A stretch of 64,000 nt of DNA from Paenibacillus sp. USDA918EY (GTDB lineage Bacteria; Bacillota; Bacilli; Paenibacillales; Paenibacillaceae), in NCBI RefSeq assembly GCF_009870825.1, contig NZ_WTWY01000008.1, positions 124,001 through 188,000 of the forward strand, given 5' to 3'. Every line of letters begins with the position of its first letter. Positions within the stretch are counted from its first letter, which is position 1. The notes below the pieces were generated by a model, which was not told where the DNA came from, ran no database searches, and saw only the letters and a list, made by a program, of their open reading frames with translations. Both the position numbers and the translations under genes were made by a program. Below, one piece after another: positions 1-9,072 of the stretch.

Positions 1-1
1 G

Positions 2-124
2 ATCATGTCCAATCAGTTCAGCTACGCTTCGGCCATCGGGCTGTTTAATACGGTCATTAACTTTGTATTCCTGTTCGGCGTGAACGCCGTCTCGAAAAAA
101 GTGTCCAATACGAGCTTGTATTAA
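2..124 (+). CDS. Sugar ABC transporter permease, C-terminal fragment cut by window start
   Basis: Only the last 40 codons are present. The frame reads QFSYASAIGLFNTVIN and ends SNTSLY before TAA. This is the usual end of LplB/YteP-type inner-membrane permeases, where a final transmembrane helix follows the 'ATAIGLF' stretch. The next gene, 34 bp downstream, is the partner permease, which supports a binding protein-permease-permease operon starting outside the window. The family is inferred from this short tail and the context. Confidence 0.75.
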   Translation: MMSNQFSYASAIGLFNTVINFVFLFGVNAVSKKVSNTSLY

Positions 125-158
125 TCAAGGATTCGACCGGAAGGAAGGAGGTTCCAGG

Positions 159-1052
159 ATGGCGCTTAAAAACATGGACGGCAAGGAGCTTGCTTTCAGG
201 ATTGCCCTTTTCGCGGTGTGCGCGCTGATTTTTCTGGCCATCGTTTATCCGCTTTATTTTATCGTCATCGCATCGTTCAGCGATTCCACGCTGGTGGCGA
301 ACGGCAAGGTGCTGCTGTTCCCGAAAGGCGTGAGCTTGTTCGGATACAAGGAAATTTTTCAGGACAGCCGCATTTGGATCGGGTACCGCAATACGGTGTT
401 TTACACGCTGTTCGGCACGCTCGTCAACATGCTTTTCACGATGCCGGCCGCCTACGTGTTGTCGCGGAAGGAATTCAAGGCGAGACGGGTGATCATGTTT
501 TTGTTCGTCGTGACGATGTTTTTTAACGGCGGTTTGATTCCGACGTATCTGCTCATGAAGGATTTGCATATCACGAACACGTTTTGGGTTTTTATTTTGC
601 CGTTTTGCGTCAATATTTTTTATCTGATCATTGCCCGGACGTTTTTCGAAAGCTCCTTGCCGCCGGAGCTGTACGAAGCCGCGGTCATGGACGGCTGCAC
701 GCATTTCATGTATTTCGTGAAGGTGGCGCTGCCGCTTTCGAAAGCGATGATTTCGGTCATTGCGCTGTATTATCTCGTTGGGCATTGGAACGATTTTTTT
801 ACCGCGCTCGTCTACATCCGGGACAATAATCTGCAGCCGCTTCAGATCGTGTTAAGGGACATCCTGCTTTCCAACCAGGCGTTCCAGAACGGCGCCGGAA
901 CGGGCGGCGCGGCGGGCGGTTATGCGCAGCGCTACGCGGACCAGATCAAATACGGCGTCATTATCGTCTCGTCGCTGCCGATCCTCGTGTTATACCCGTT
1001 CCTGCAAAAATATTTCGAAAAAGGCGTCATGATCGGCTCGGTCAAAGGCTGA
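159..1052 (+). CDS. Carbohydrate ABC transporter permease (YtcP/LplC type)
   Basis: A 297-residue inner-membrane protein with about six transmembrane helices; the first is near residues 15-37 (IALFAVCALIFLAIVYPLYF). The cytoplasmic loop that contacts the ATPase is recognisable near residue 170 as YEAAVMDGCTHFMYFVKVALP, a variant of the EAA motif. It ends KGVMIGSVKG, the standard end of this family. AAGGAGG precedes the ATG by a normal distance. With the upstream fragment it forms the two-permease channel of an oligosaccharide importer. No ATPase gene is adjacent; such systems usually share a general MsmX-type ATPase. The substrate cannot be told from sequence. Confidence 0.93.
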   Translation: MALKNMDGKELAFRIALFAVCALIFLAIVYPLYFIVIASFSDSTLVANGKVLLFPKGVSLFGYKEIFQDSRIWIGYRNTVFYTLFGTLVNMLFTMPAAYVLSRKEFKARRVIMFLFVVTMFFNGGLIPTYLLMKDLHITNTFWVFILPFCVNIFYLIIARTFFESSLPPELYEAAVMDGCTHFMYFVKVALPLSKAMISVIALYYLVGHWNDFFTALVYIRDNNLQPLQIVLRDILLSNQAFQNGAGTGGAAGGYAQRYADQIKYGVIIVSSLPILVLYPFLQKYFEKGVMIGSVKG

Positions 1053-1070
1053 GCTTCATACCGCTTCTGA

Positions 1071-1376
1071 TCAGCGGTTTTGCTCATGGACGATGGCGGC
1101 AAGGTTTTTTCCGATCTCGCTGACGTCCTGCATGATGTTGCTGAGAACGTGAACGGAGCAGCCGGAATCGATAAAACGCAGCAATATCGAAGCGAATCCC
1201 GGAATCCCGCCGCTATGGGCGACAAGCTTGCCGAACGGGGTGTCTTGAATGATCCAGCCGTAACCGTATGCAAAGTCATGTTCTCCCTTGAACGGAGTAT
1301 ACATTTGGTCCATGTACGATTTCTGCAGCAGCTGACCGGTACTCCATATAGGTTCGAAACCATCAATCCGCAGTAC
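1071..1376 (-). pseudogene. C-terminal remnant of a serine hydrolase (beta-lactamase/PBP4* family)
   Basis: The frame reads STGQLLQKSYMDQMYTPFKG, then FAYGYGWII, AHSGGIPGFAS and VLSNIMQDVSEI. This is the characteristic C-terminal third of class C beta-lactamase-related hydrolases, including the HSGGxPGF motif near the third active-site element. The frame is open back to about position 1376, where a stop (TAG) interrupts it. The SxxK and YxN catalytic motifs of the N-terminal part are absent. An internal ATG at 1313 would give an 80-residue peptide without a good ribosome binding site. It lies between two convergent genes and is best read as a decayed fragment. Confidence 0.7.
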
Positions 1377-1387
1377 CTACAAAAGTC

Positions 1388-1436
1388 AAAAAAGTTGCCC
1401 GATATTCCGTGTTTTTCACGGAGGGGCAACTTTTTT
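1388..1436. terminator. Bidirectional intrinsic terminator
   Basis: Inverted repeat AAAAAAGTTGCCC (1388-1400) and GGGCAACTTTTTT (1424-1436), with an inner CCGTG/CACGG stem. U-runs form on both strands. It directly follows the stop of the minus-strand MFS gene. Confidence 0.85.
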
Positions 1437-1438
1437 CG

Positions 1439-2662
1439 TTACATCTGTTTGCCGGAGGCATGCATCGACAGCGGCATCTGCTGCCTGCGTTCTGCAATGT
1501 AAACGGCCAATGCGACCAAAAACGCGAAACCGACGATGACGGCGCCGACCCACGGCAAAGAGGTCAACCCCATTTGATCGATGACCCATCCGCCGCAAAA
1601 GGCGCCAAACGCGTTCCCCAGATTGCCTGCCGAATGGTTGGAGGTAGAAGCTAACGCCGGGGCTTCCTGCGCCAGATTCATGATTTTGACCTGAAGGCCC
1701 GGCATGACGGCAAACGCTCCGGCTCCCCAGAGGAAGATGGTGATGACGGCGCCCGTCGGGCTGTGGACCGTAAACGTAAAGACGGTGAGCAGCACGCATA
1801 CGCCGGCGAAAATGCCGAAGACCGCAGGCATGAGCTTCCAATCGGCCAATTTGCCGCCGACGATGTTTCCGACGGTTACGCCGATGCCGAACAGGACGAG
1901 AATCCAGGTTACGCTCCGCTCATGATATCCGGTCACCTGCTCCAGCAAAGGGGCGATGTACGTGAATACCGCAAACAGGCTTGAATTGCCGATGGCGCAG
2001 GCCAGCAGCATGACGAGCAGCTTGGGCTGGGCCAAAGCCTTGAACTGTTTGGCAAGGCTGGAGGTTTGGTCCTGGCGGATGCGCGGGATGAACAGGATGA
2101 TGCCGATCAGCGCAATGACGCCCATCGCCGCAATGGCTGCAAACGAAGCCCGCCATCCCAAATGCTGCCCGACGAAGGTTCCGAGCGGCACGCCGATAAT
2201 GTTGGCGATGGTCAGGCCGGCCATCATGATCGAAACCGCGCCGGCCCGTTTGTGCGGTTGGACGAGATTGGCCGCGATGACGGCGCCGACCCCGAAAAAC
2301 GTGCCGTGGCAAAGCGCGGTGATCATGCGGGCTCCCATAAGCACATCATAGTTCGGCGCGATGACCGCGATGCTGTTGCCGAGAATGAAAATTCCCATCA
2401 GCAGGCACAGCAGCAGCTTTTGCGGCAGCCGATGGGTTAAGATGGCCAAAATAGGCGCGCCGACGGCCACGCCGAGAGCGTAGCTGGTGATCAGCTGTCC
2501 GGCCGTGGAGATGCTGACGTTCAGGTCTTCGGCGACGTTCGGCAGGATGCCCATGATGACGAATTCGGTCATGCCGATCGCAAAGGCGCCTACGGTCAGC
2601 GAGAGGATGGAAACCGGAAACGGCTCCTTCGTCTTGCCGTGAATCGTTTTCGTTGAGTTCAT
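1439..2662 (-). CDS. MFS efflux transporter, DHA1 family (AraJ/YdhP/PbuE-like)
   Basis: A 407-residue protein with about twelve hydrophobic helices. The first helix carries AFAIGMTEFVIMGILPNVA, the signature of the DHA1 subgroup that includes sugar, arabinose-polymer and purine exporters. The loop-2/3 motif appears as LTHRLPQKLLL, and the fifth helix has NIIGVPLGTFVG, resembling motif C. A small solute or drug is expected to be exported by proton antiport; the substrate is unknown. It is transcribed divergently from the ROK regulator, with a terminator just past its stop. Control by that regulator is possible but not shown. Confidence 0.9.
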   Translation of the reverse strand: MNSTKTIHGKTKEPFPVSILSLTVGAFAIGMTEFVIMGILPNVAEDLNVSISTAGQLITSYALGVAVGAPILAILTHRLPQKLLLCLLMGIFILGNSIAVIAPNYDVLMGARMITALCHGTFFGVGAVIAANLVQPHKRAGAVSIMMAGLTIANIIGVPLGTFVGQHLGWRASFAAIAAMGVIALIGIILFIPRIRQDQTSSLAKQFKALAQPKLLVMLLACAIGNSSLFAVFTYIAPLLEQVTGYHERSVTWILVLFGIGVTVGNIVGGKLADWKLMPAVFGIFAGVCVLLTVFTFTVHSPTGAVITIFLWGAGAFAVMPGLQVKIMNLAQEAPALASTSNHSAGNLGNAFGAFCGGWVIDQMGLTSLPWVGAVIVGFAFLVALAVYIAERRQQMPLSMHASGKQM

Positions 2663-2714
2663 GCTGTATATACAACCTTTCTATGGCGATATCCGTGAAA
2701 AAGGACCAACTGTA

Positions 2715-2743
2715 ATTATTCTATTTTTCATGAAAATTTTCAA
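2715..2743 (-). promoter_or_regulatory. Predicted promoter of the MFS gene
   Basis: On the minus strand, TTGAAA (2743-2738), 17 bp, then AATAAT (2720-2715), about 50 bp before the ATG. The perfect palindrome TTTTCATGAAAA lies within the spacer and could be an operator. Confidence 0.5.
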
Positions 2744-2765
2744 GAACGTAATGGCATAAAAATGA

Positions 2766-2794
2766 TTGACAGCTCCTGGCAAACATTTTAAAGT
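2766..2794 (+). promoter_or_regulatory. Predicted sigma-A promoter of the ROK regulator gene
   Basis: TTGACA (2766-2771), 17 bp, TAAAGT (2789-2794). Because transcription would start near 2801, translation cannot begin at the in-frame TTG at 2766. This favours the ATG at 2850. Confidence 0.65.
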
Positions 2795-2849
2795 TCAATT
2801 AATAACATCACTGGAGAAATTAATTAAGAACATGAGGAGAAATCCGCGC

Positions 2850-4040
2850 ATGCAAAAGCACGACCAGGATTTTATTAAAAGGAAAAACAGGACGACCGTG
2901 TTCGAACTGATCCGCAAACACTCGCCGGTTTCCCGGGCGGAAATCGCGAGATGGACCGGCATGAGCCCGACGACGGTGAGCCGGATCGTCAACGAGCTTT
3001 ACCATCTGGATTTTATGCACGAGATCGAGCAGGAGACGACAAGCGTCGGAAGAAAGGCGGTTTTTTTGCAGGTCAATCCGAAATCGGTGCTGTCGGTCGG
3101 CGTGGAAATGGATAAAACCGGCGTTCGGACCGGCGTCGTCGATTTGGACGGCAAAGTCGTCGGCATCCGCTACATCGCCCGCCAGCCGGAAGAGCCCTCC
3201 GATGCGACGCTCGGAAAGATCGCGGACGGCATCCAGACGCTGATTCGGGAAGGCGGCTTTGACCGGCGCCGAATCGTCGGCATTGGCGTCGGTCTTCCCG
3301 GGATCATCGATCATGACGGGGGAAGGGCCGTATTGTCGGCGCAGCTGGGCTGGAAAAGCACGGATATCGCCCCTTTGCTGCAGGAGCGGACAGGGCTTCC
3401 GACAGCGGTGGACAACGAGCTGAAGGTCAAGTCGCTTGCAGAGCATACGTACGGCGCGGCCGCAGGCTCGAAACGCTCGGTGCTGATCGGCTTCGGGAGC
3501 GGCGTCGGCTCTTCGCTTATCATCGACGGGGACATTTACCGGGGCGAATCCAACAGCGCGGGCGAGATCGGACATACGATCGTCGATCCCGGCGGCTCGT
3601 TATGCGAATGCGGAAAAAGAGGCTGCCTGCAAACCTATATCGCCGAAGCTGCGCTATTAGAGAAAGCCCGCAAGATCAAGCCCGTGTCGGGCCTGGACGA
3701 GCTGTTTCAGGCGAGGCGAAACGGAGAGGGCTGGGCGGCGGACATTCTTGACCGGGCGATGGCTTTCATCGCCGTCACGATCGGCAACATCGCCTGCATG
3801 TACAATCCGGATACCGTCATTCTTACCGGCAAGCTCGTCGAACAGTACCCGGAAGTCAAGGATTTTATCGCGGAAAAATGCATGAGCGAGTTTGTGTGGG
3901 AACCGCTGCGCGGCACGTTTCGGATCGTTTATTCCGCGTTTGAGCAGGACGGGGTGATCATCGGGTCGGGCCTGCTCGCGCAAAGCCGCTTCCTCGATAT
4001 CGCAAGCCAGATCGATCAGATGGAACAGAATCAGATATGA
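2850..4040 (+). CDS. ROK-family transcriptional regulator (XylR/NagC type)
   Basis: A 396-residue protein. The N-terminal winged helix-turn-helix is at about residues 15-65 (SRAEIARWTGMSPTTVSRIV). A ROK sugar-kinase fold follows, with GVGVGLPG-type and GSGVGSSLIIDG phosphate motifs. The zinc site CECGKRGCLQTYI is intact (Cys-x-Cys-x4-Cys pattern). In this family the kinase domain senses a sugar or sugar phosphate and releases DNA. GAGGAGA sits nine bases before the ATG chosen; an in-frame ATG at 2832 overlaps that site. It precedes the asparaginase-peptidase genes by 64 bp and may control them, the MFS gene, or both. The effector is unknown. Confidence 0.88.
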   Translation: MQKHDQDFIKRKNRTTVFELIRKHSPVSRAEIARWTGMSPTTVSRIVNELYHLDFMHEIEQETTSVGRKAVFLQVNPKSVLSVGVEMDKTGVRTGVVDLDGKVVGIRYIARQPEEPSDATLGKIADGIQTLIREGGFDRRRIVGIGVGLPGIIDHDGGRAVLSAQLGWKSTDIAPLLQERTGLPTAVDNELKVKSLAEHTYGAAAGSKRSVLIGFGSGVGSSLIIDGDIYRGESNSAGEIGHTIVDPGGSLCECGKRGCLQTYIAEAALLEKARKIKPVSGLDELFQARRNGEGWAADILDRAMAFIAVTIGNIACMYNPDTVILTGKLVEQYPEVKDFIAEKCMSEFVWEPLRGTFRIVYSAFEQDGVIIGSGLLAQSRFLDIASQIDQMEQNQI

Positions 4041-4104
4041 ATATGGCAGCGTGCCAAGAACAAATTCGAAAGATGATCCTAAATCCAAAAACGGGGGAAC
4101 CAAC

Positions 4105-5103
4105 ATGTACTTCAAACCATTCGTGGAAGAATACCGCGGCGGGGTGCTTGAAAACGTCCATTTGGGCGTGTTGTGCGGGGTGAATGACAAAGGCGATGTA
4201 ATTTACGAAATCGGCAGCGCGGAGCATGTGACGTATTTGCGATCGGCGGCGAAGCCGTTCCAGGCCATTCCGGTCATGAAACGGCGGATCGCGGAAACAT
4301 ACGGCCTGACCGCTGCCGAAGCGGCGATGTTCGCCGCGTCCCACCGGGGCGAAACCTACCATATCGAAGCTTTGGAATCAATCATGCGTAAAATCGGATT
4401 AAGCGAGGACCAACTCCTCACCTGCCCTACATATCCGCTCAACGACGAGCCGAAATTCGCCTGCATGCGCGAAGGAAAGGCGCCAAGACGAATATACCAT
4501 AACTGCTCGGGCAAACATTTCGGCATCATTGCCGCTGCACGGGAGTCGGGATACGACACCGAAACGTATTGGCAGCCGTCCCATCCGATTCAGCAGGAAA
4601 TTGTGCATGTGCTGGCGGAGATGTCCGAATGCCCGGCGGATCAAATAAATATCGGCGTCGACGGCTGCGGCTTCCCGGTTTTTGCGCTGCCGCTTCGGCA
4701 TATCGCCAAAGCTTATTTGAAGCTGGCCTGCCCGGACCTGATCCCGGATGAAGCCACCCGCGACGCGGTCAAACGAATGACCGCATATATGCATGAAGCG
4801 CCGGACAGCATCGCAAGCCATAACTTCATTTGCTCCGAGCTGCTCCGCGACCCGAATATCGTCGCCAAAGGCGGAGCCAAGGGCGTATATTGCTTCTCGC
4901 TGATCCGGGAACGCATGGCCTTTGCGCTGAAAGTCATCGACGGTTCGGAAACGCCGTGGCCGATCATCGTCGCTTCCATTTTGGAGCAGATCGGCTACGG
5001 CAACCGGGAGACGATCGACAGATTGTACGCGGTGGTGCCGAAAGAGATCAAAAACGACAATCATGTCCTCGTCGGCGAACGGAAAGCTTCTTTTACTTTA
5101 TAA
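4105..5103 (+). CDS. L-asparaginase II family protein (PF06089, ReAV-type)
   Basis: A 332-residue protein of the thermolabile, rhizobial-type asparaginase family, which hydrolyses asparagine to aspartate and ammonia in the cytoplasm. It is unrelated to the classical AnsA/AnsB fold. Diagnostic stretches are YLRSAAKPFQAIP (the SxxK-like motif), AASHRGE, NCSGKH and GVDGCGFPVFALP. The start is the ATG after CGGGGGAACCAAC; an upstream in-frame GTG at 4051 lacks a ribosome binding site. No signal peptide is seen. It heads a run of amino-acid and peptide-degrading genes. Confidence 0.87.
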   Translation: MYFKPFVEEYRGGVLENVHLGVLCGVNDKGDVIYEIGSAEHVTYLRSAAKPFQAIPVMKRRIAETYGLTAAEAAMFAASHRGETYHIEALESIMRKIGLSEDQLLTCPTYPLNDEPKFACMREGKAPRRIYHNCSGKHFGIIAAARESGYDTETYWQPSHPIQQEIVHVLAEMSECPADQINIGVDGCGFPVFALPLRHIAKAYLKLACPDLIPDEATRDAVKRMTAYMHEAPDSIASHNFICSELLRDPNIVAKGGAKGVYCFSLIRERMAFALKVIDGSETPWPIIVASILEQIGYGNRETIDRLYAVVPKEIKNDNHVLVGERKASFTL

Positions 5104-5144
5104 CGACGATCGACCACGTTCGGTCCGTAAGGGGTTGAAAATCA

Positions 5145-6572
5145 ATGGATTGGTATCAGGAAGCGTTCAGCCGGAATACGGCGATTCAAGATCATTTAAA
5201 GGGACTGCTGGCAATTCCGAGCGTTTACGATCCCGGGACGGCGGCTCCGGGCCGGCCGATGGGCCAAGGAATTGCACGGGCGCTCGCCTATATGCTGGAC
5301 CTGTGCGAAGCCGAAGGCTTCCGCGTTCGGAATTTGGACGGATACGTCGGCTATGCCGAATACGGCCCGGAGGACGCCGAGCATTACGTCGCGGTGCTGA
5401 GCCATCTCGATGTCGTTCCCGTGTCCGGCGAGTGGGTGACGCCTCCTTTCGAGCCCGACGTCCGCGACGGCAAAATCTTTGCGCGCGGGGCGGTCGACGA
5501 CAAGGGGCCGGCGATGGCTTCCTTTTACGCGTTGAAAATCGTTAAGGATCTCGGCTTGCCTTTGCGTCATCGGATCCGGCTTATTTTCGGCACGGACGAA
5601 GAAAAGACGCACCGCTGCATGGAGAAATACAAAGAGCTGGAGCCGATGCCTGTCTTCGGCTTTACGCCCGACGCCGATTTCCCGATCGTCAGTTCGGAAA
5701 AAGGACAGATCAACGCCCGGATCCTGTTTTCTTCGGAGGAGGAAGGACAGGGCGGCGAAGGGGACTACGAACTGCTTTCCTTCCGCTCCGGCGTCGTCGC
5801 CAATATGGTTCCGGAAGCGGCCCAAGCGGCGGTCGCGGGAGAACCGGAAGCCCTTCAAACCTTGGAACAGGCGTACCAAGCCTACTGCAGCGCCAACCGG
5901 TTCAAGGGCGGAACGGAATCCGACGGGGGGACACTCATGCTGCATATGGCCGGAAAAGCCGCTCACGGCATGGAGCCCCATCTTGGGACAAACGCCGGGC
6001 TTAGGCTGGTTCATTTCCTGAAGGATTTTTCGTGGAACCGGGGGGCCGGGCATTATTTGCGCACGGTCGATACTCTTTTGCATGACGATGTGCATGGGCG
6101 CGCTTTGGGCGTCGCGATGGAGGACGACATCAGCGGAAAGCTGACGGTCAACAGCGGCTTGCTGCAATATGACCCGCAGGGGGATACGTTTTTTCATATC
6201 AATTTGCGCTTTCCGATTTGCGGCGACGCGGACGACATTTTAAGGAAATTGGAAGAAAAGCTGCATGCATACGGCCTGACCATCGAACCTCCGAGCTTGA
6301 AAAAACCGCATCATGTACCCGGAGATCATCCGATGATCCAGGCCATGCAGGCGGTCTACGAGGCGGAAACCGGCGAGCGGGCGGAGCTGCTGTCGACGGG
6401 CGGGGGCACCTACGCGGCCCATTTCCCGATGGGCGTCGCCTTTGGTCCGCTGTTTCCGGGGATGGAATCCACGGCCCATCAGCCGAACGAACATATGGAT
6501 ATCGAGCTGCTGCTGCGCTGCACGGCGATGTACGCACGGACCTTGGCCGAACTGGGTAATTTGGAGATGTAG
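5145..6572 (+). CDS. pepV: M20 family dipeptidase (PepV-like)
   Basis: A 475-residue di-zinc metallopeptidase, close to the usual PepV length. Metal-site motifs are in order: SHLDVVP, then GAVDDKGP (bridging Asp), GTDEEKTHRC (the Glu-Glu catalytic and metal pair), TPDADFP and, near the C-terminus, HQPNEHMD. The lid domain inserted in the middle is present. It is expected to cleave dipeptides in the cytoplasm, supplying amino acids together with the flanking asparaginase and aminopeptidase. AGGGG lies before the ATG. The canonical EES at the catalytic site reads EEK here, a small deviation. Confidence 0.9.
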   Translation: MDWYQEAFSRNTAIQDHLKGLLAIPSVYDPGTAAPGRPMGQGIARALAYMLDLCEAEGFRVRNLDGYVGYAEYGPEDAEHYVAVLSHLDVVPVSGEWVTPPFEPDVRDGKIFARGAVDDKGPAMASFYALKIVKDLGLPLRHRIRLIFGTDEEKTHRCMEKYKELEPMPVFGFTPDADFPIVSSEKGQINARILFSSEEEGQGGEGDYELLSFRSGVVANMVPEAAQAAVAGEPEALQTLEQAYQAYCSANRFKGGTESDGGTLMLHMAGKAAHGMEPHLGTNAGLRLVHFLKDFSWNRGAGHYLRTVDTLLHDDVHGRALGVAMEDDISGKLTVNSGLLQYDPQGDTFFHINLRFPICGDADDILRKLEEKLHAYGLTIEPPSLKKPHHVPGDHPMIQAMQAVYEAETGERAELLSTGGGTYAAHFPMGVAFGPLFPGMESTAHQPNEHMDIELLLRCTAMYARTLAELGNLEM

Positions 6573-6614
6573 GCGGGAGAAAGGCACAAAACTTTTTGCA
6601 AAGGGATGGCATGG

Positions 6615-8087
6615 ATGATGGAGATCAATACGGGAGCAAACGATAAAGCGGAAGTACGGATTGAGCTTGTGTTTAACGACGGGGAATACGCACCATCGCT
6701 ACCGCTTTCGGCCAAGATGAAGGAGCGGGGGGCCCAAACCTGGTTTTACGGACGCAGCGCCGGCGAGCAGGACATATTAATCATCGGTCTCGGCGCCAGG
6801 GAGCGCTTCGGCATGGAAGTGTTGCGCGAGGCGGCAGGCAACGCGGGCCGGGCGATCCAGGACCTCGGCAGGGAGACGGCCGAGGTGAATCCGGCTTGTT
6901 TGCAGGATCTGTTCGGTGCCGAAGCCTGGCCGGAGGAAGCGGTATCGGCCTGGACGGAAGGCTGGGAACTTGGAACGTACACCTTTCATAAATATAAAAC
7001 CTCGGCCCAAAAGCAGCCGGTCAAGCGGGTCCGGTTAAGTCCGGAGAGCCGCGAGGAAGAACTTCCTGCCGCGGAGATTGGACGCATGCGCGCCGCAGCC
7101 ACCTCGCTTGCCCGCGATTTATGCAACGAAGCGGCAAGCGATTTGAACCCGAGCGCTTTTGTGGAGCGCATCCGGCAGGTTTTTGCCGGGCGCAACGTGA
7201 AGCTCGCCGTCTATCAAGGGGAGGAGCTGAAGCAGCGGCAGATGAACGGGCTTTTGGCCGTGGGCGCCGGCAGCAAACATCCGCCCGCGATGGTGGAAAT
7301 CAGCTACGAAGGGGATCCGGATGCCGAACATCTGGCCTTGGTCGGGAAAGGCATCACGTTTGACATGGGCGGCATGAACCTGAAGGATGCCCGCGACTTA
7401 AGCGATGCCCGGTTTGACATGGGCGGCGCGGCGGCGGTGATCGGCGCGATGGATCTGCTGACGCGCCTCGAGGCAAAGGCGCGGATCACGGCGATCATTC
7501 CGATCGCCGACAACGTGCCGGACGGAGGGGCGTTCCTGCCGTCCGACGTCGTCCGTTACCCGAACGGACTGACCGTGCAGGTGGTGAATACCGATGCCGA
7601 AGGCAGGCTGATCCTGGCCGACGGGATTCTTCATGCGCTCCGCTGCGGCGCCCGGCATATCATCGACGTGGCGACGCTGACGGGAGCGGTCGGTCACGCG
7701 CTGGGACTGAAAGTCGCAGGCGTGTGGGGAGATGATGAATACACCGCTCAGCTGATGCGAATCGGCGAACGCAACGGGGACCGGATATGGCGTTTGCCGC
7801 TGGTCGACGAAGACGAGGAGCTGCTCAGCAGCCCTTACGCCGATTTGGCCAACCTTGCGTCGAATCCGTATGGCGGCGCCAATATGGCTGCGTTGTTCCT
7901 GCGCCGGTTCGTGGGCGGGAAAGCGCGCTGGTGCCATATCGACATGGCCAATACCGTTCAGGTTCCGTCTTCGCGCGGATACAAAGTGACGGGAGCAACG
8001 GGATACGGAGTAAGGCTGCTTGCCGATTTTGTCATCGAACGGATCGCTGCGGCGGAGGACGAAGGGGGGAGTAGGCATGAAGCTTGA
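6615..8087 (+). CDS. M17 leucyl aminopeptidase
   Basis: A 490-residue protein with an N-terminal macro-like domain and a C-terminal catalytic domain. All metal and catalytic residues known in E. coli PepA are visible: the Lys and Asp of GKGITFD, the catalytic Lys in GGMNLKD, the Asp in RFDMGGAA, and Asp, Glu and Arg in NTDAEGRL. Serine of the usual FDSGG is Met here. The protein removes N-terminal residues from peptides as a cytoplasmic hexamer. The start at 6615 is preferred because AAGGG lies nine bases upstream; ATGs at 6606 and 6618 are alternatives. Its end overlaps cutC by 11 bp, suggesting translational coupling. Confidence 0.92.
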   Translation: MMEINTGANDKAEVRIELVFNDGEYAPSLPLSAKMKERGAQTWFYGRSAGEQDILIIGLGARERFGMEVLREAAGNAGRAIQDLGRETAEVNPACLQDLFGAEAWPEEAVSAWTEGWELGTYTFHKYKTSAQKQPVKRVRLSPESREEELPAAEIGRMRAAATSLARDLCNEAASDLNPSAFVERIRQVFAGRNVKLAVYQGEELKQRQMNGLLAVGAGSKHPPAMVEISYEGDPDAEHLALVGKGITFDMGGMNLKDARDLSDARFDMGGAAAVIGAMDLLTRLEAKARITAIIPIADNVPDGGAFLPSDVVRYPNGLTVQVVNTDAEGRLILADGILHALRCGARHIIDVATLTGAVGHALGLKVAGVWGDDEYTAQLMRIGERNGDRIWRLPLVDEDEELLSSPYADLANLASNPYGGANMAALFLRRFVGGKARWCHIDMANTVQVPSSRGYKVTGATGYGVRLLADFVIERIAAAEDEGGSRHEA

Positions 8088-8769
8088 GGTAATCGCAACC
8101 AATTTGACGGATGCCATTTTGGCCGAACAAGGCGGGGCCGACCGGATCGAGCTTGTGACGGGCATGCTGGAAGGCGGGCTGACGCCCGGGCCGGGCGTGA
8201 TCCGGGAAGCGGTGAGCCGGCTGAACATCCCGGTTCACGTCATGGTTCGCCCCCACAGCCAGTCTTTTGTGTACGACAAACACGATTTGTGCACGATGAA
8301 GGAAGACATCGCCTATATCCAAGCATGCGGCGCGGCAGGCATCGTGGTCGGCGCCCTAACCGGGGATGGACAGGTGGACACGGCAGCGCTGGAATTTCTC
8401 CTTCAAGGCACGGAAGGATTAAACGTGACGTTCCATCGGGCGTTTGACGAAATCGAGGATCAATTGTCCGCGCTTGAGGTCCTTTCCGGATATCCGCAAG
8501 TGAACCGCATCCTGACCTCCGGCGGGCCGCTGCCCGCTCCAAAGTCTGCGCCGCAGATCAAGCGGCTGGTGGAGGCGTCCCGCGGAACGGGAATCACGAT
8601 CCTGGCCGGCTACGGCTTGTCCGTGCCGGTGCTGCAGGAGTTCATCGGGGAAACGGGCGTACAGGAGGTCCATTTCGGTTCGGCGCTGCGCAAGGACGGC
8701 GACAACCTGAAGCCTGTTGAACCGTCGCGGGTTCAAGCGGCAAAAGAAATCATCCGCGCTTTCGCATAG
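8077..8769 (+). CDS. cutC: CutC family protein
   Basis: A 230-residue TIM-barrel protein with the CutC hallmarks: GGADRIELVTG..EGGLTPG near the N-terminus, HVMVRPHSQSFVY, TFHRAFDEI and RILTSGG. It was named for copper homeostasis in E. coli, but its biochemical role is unsettled. The start overlaps the aminopeptidase gene and follows GGGGGGAG. The operon position beside peptidases gives no clear link to copper, so the functional label should be treated cautiously. Confidence 0.93.
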   Translation: MKLEVIATNLTDAILAEQGGADRIELVTGMLEGGLTPGPGVIREAVSRLNIPVHVMVRPHSQSFVYDKHDLCTMKEDIAYIQACGAAGIVVGALTGDGQVDTAALEFLLQGTEGLNVTFHRAFDEIEDQLSALEVLSGYPQVNRILTSGGPLPAPKSAPQIKRLVEASRGTGITILAGYGLSVPVLQEFIGETGVQEVHFGSALRKDGDNLKPVEPSRVQAAKEIIRAFA

Positions 8770-8842
8770 AAAACGGATCGGATAGGCGAAGCAGCTTCAA
8801 AGACATGTTTATCACTGCGGGAGATCCCGACAAAACCGAATC

Positions 8843-8890
8843 AGGATGCGGCAAGGTTTCGCTACGGCGGCTTGCGGCATCCTTTTTTTT
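8843..8890 (+). terminator. Intrinsic terminator after cutC
   Basis: AGGATGCGGCAAG (8843-8855) pairs with CTTGCGGCATCCT (8871-8883) with one mismatch, followed by an eight-base T run. It ends the asparaginase-cutC unit. The 303-bp gap to the next gene otherwise holds only the cre-like site listed next. Confidence 0.85.
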
Positions 8891-8958
8891 GTGTCCGAAA
8901 GGGGATTACCGGCACCGATGGTCACTTTTTATCCTTTGGCAGGTATGCGATTGTATCA

Positions 8959-8972
8959 TGTAAGCGCTATTT
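8959..8972 (+). promoter_or_regulatory. Candidate catabolite-responsive element (cre)
   Basis: TGTAAGCGCTATTT matches 12 of 14 positions of the CcpA consensus TGWAANCGNTNWCA, including the central GCGCT core. It lies about 100 bp before the solute-binding protein gene. No convincing -35/-10 pair could be assigned around it. Confidence 0.45.
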
Positions 8973-9072
8973 TGGAGATCAACCGACACCCATTTGAAGC
9001 CGGATCCTGACTCCGTCAGCCCATTTGCCTTGTATCATAAGAATCATCCTACCAGGAAAGAGAGGAACGCTT

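Noticed and set aside
2766..2849. Upstream TTG start for the ROK regulator
   Set aside because: It coincides with the -35 box TTGACA of the predicted promoter and has no ribosome binding site.
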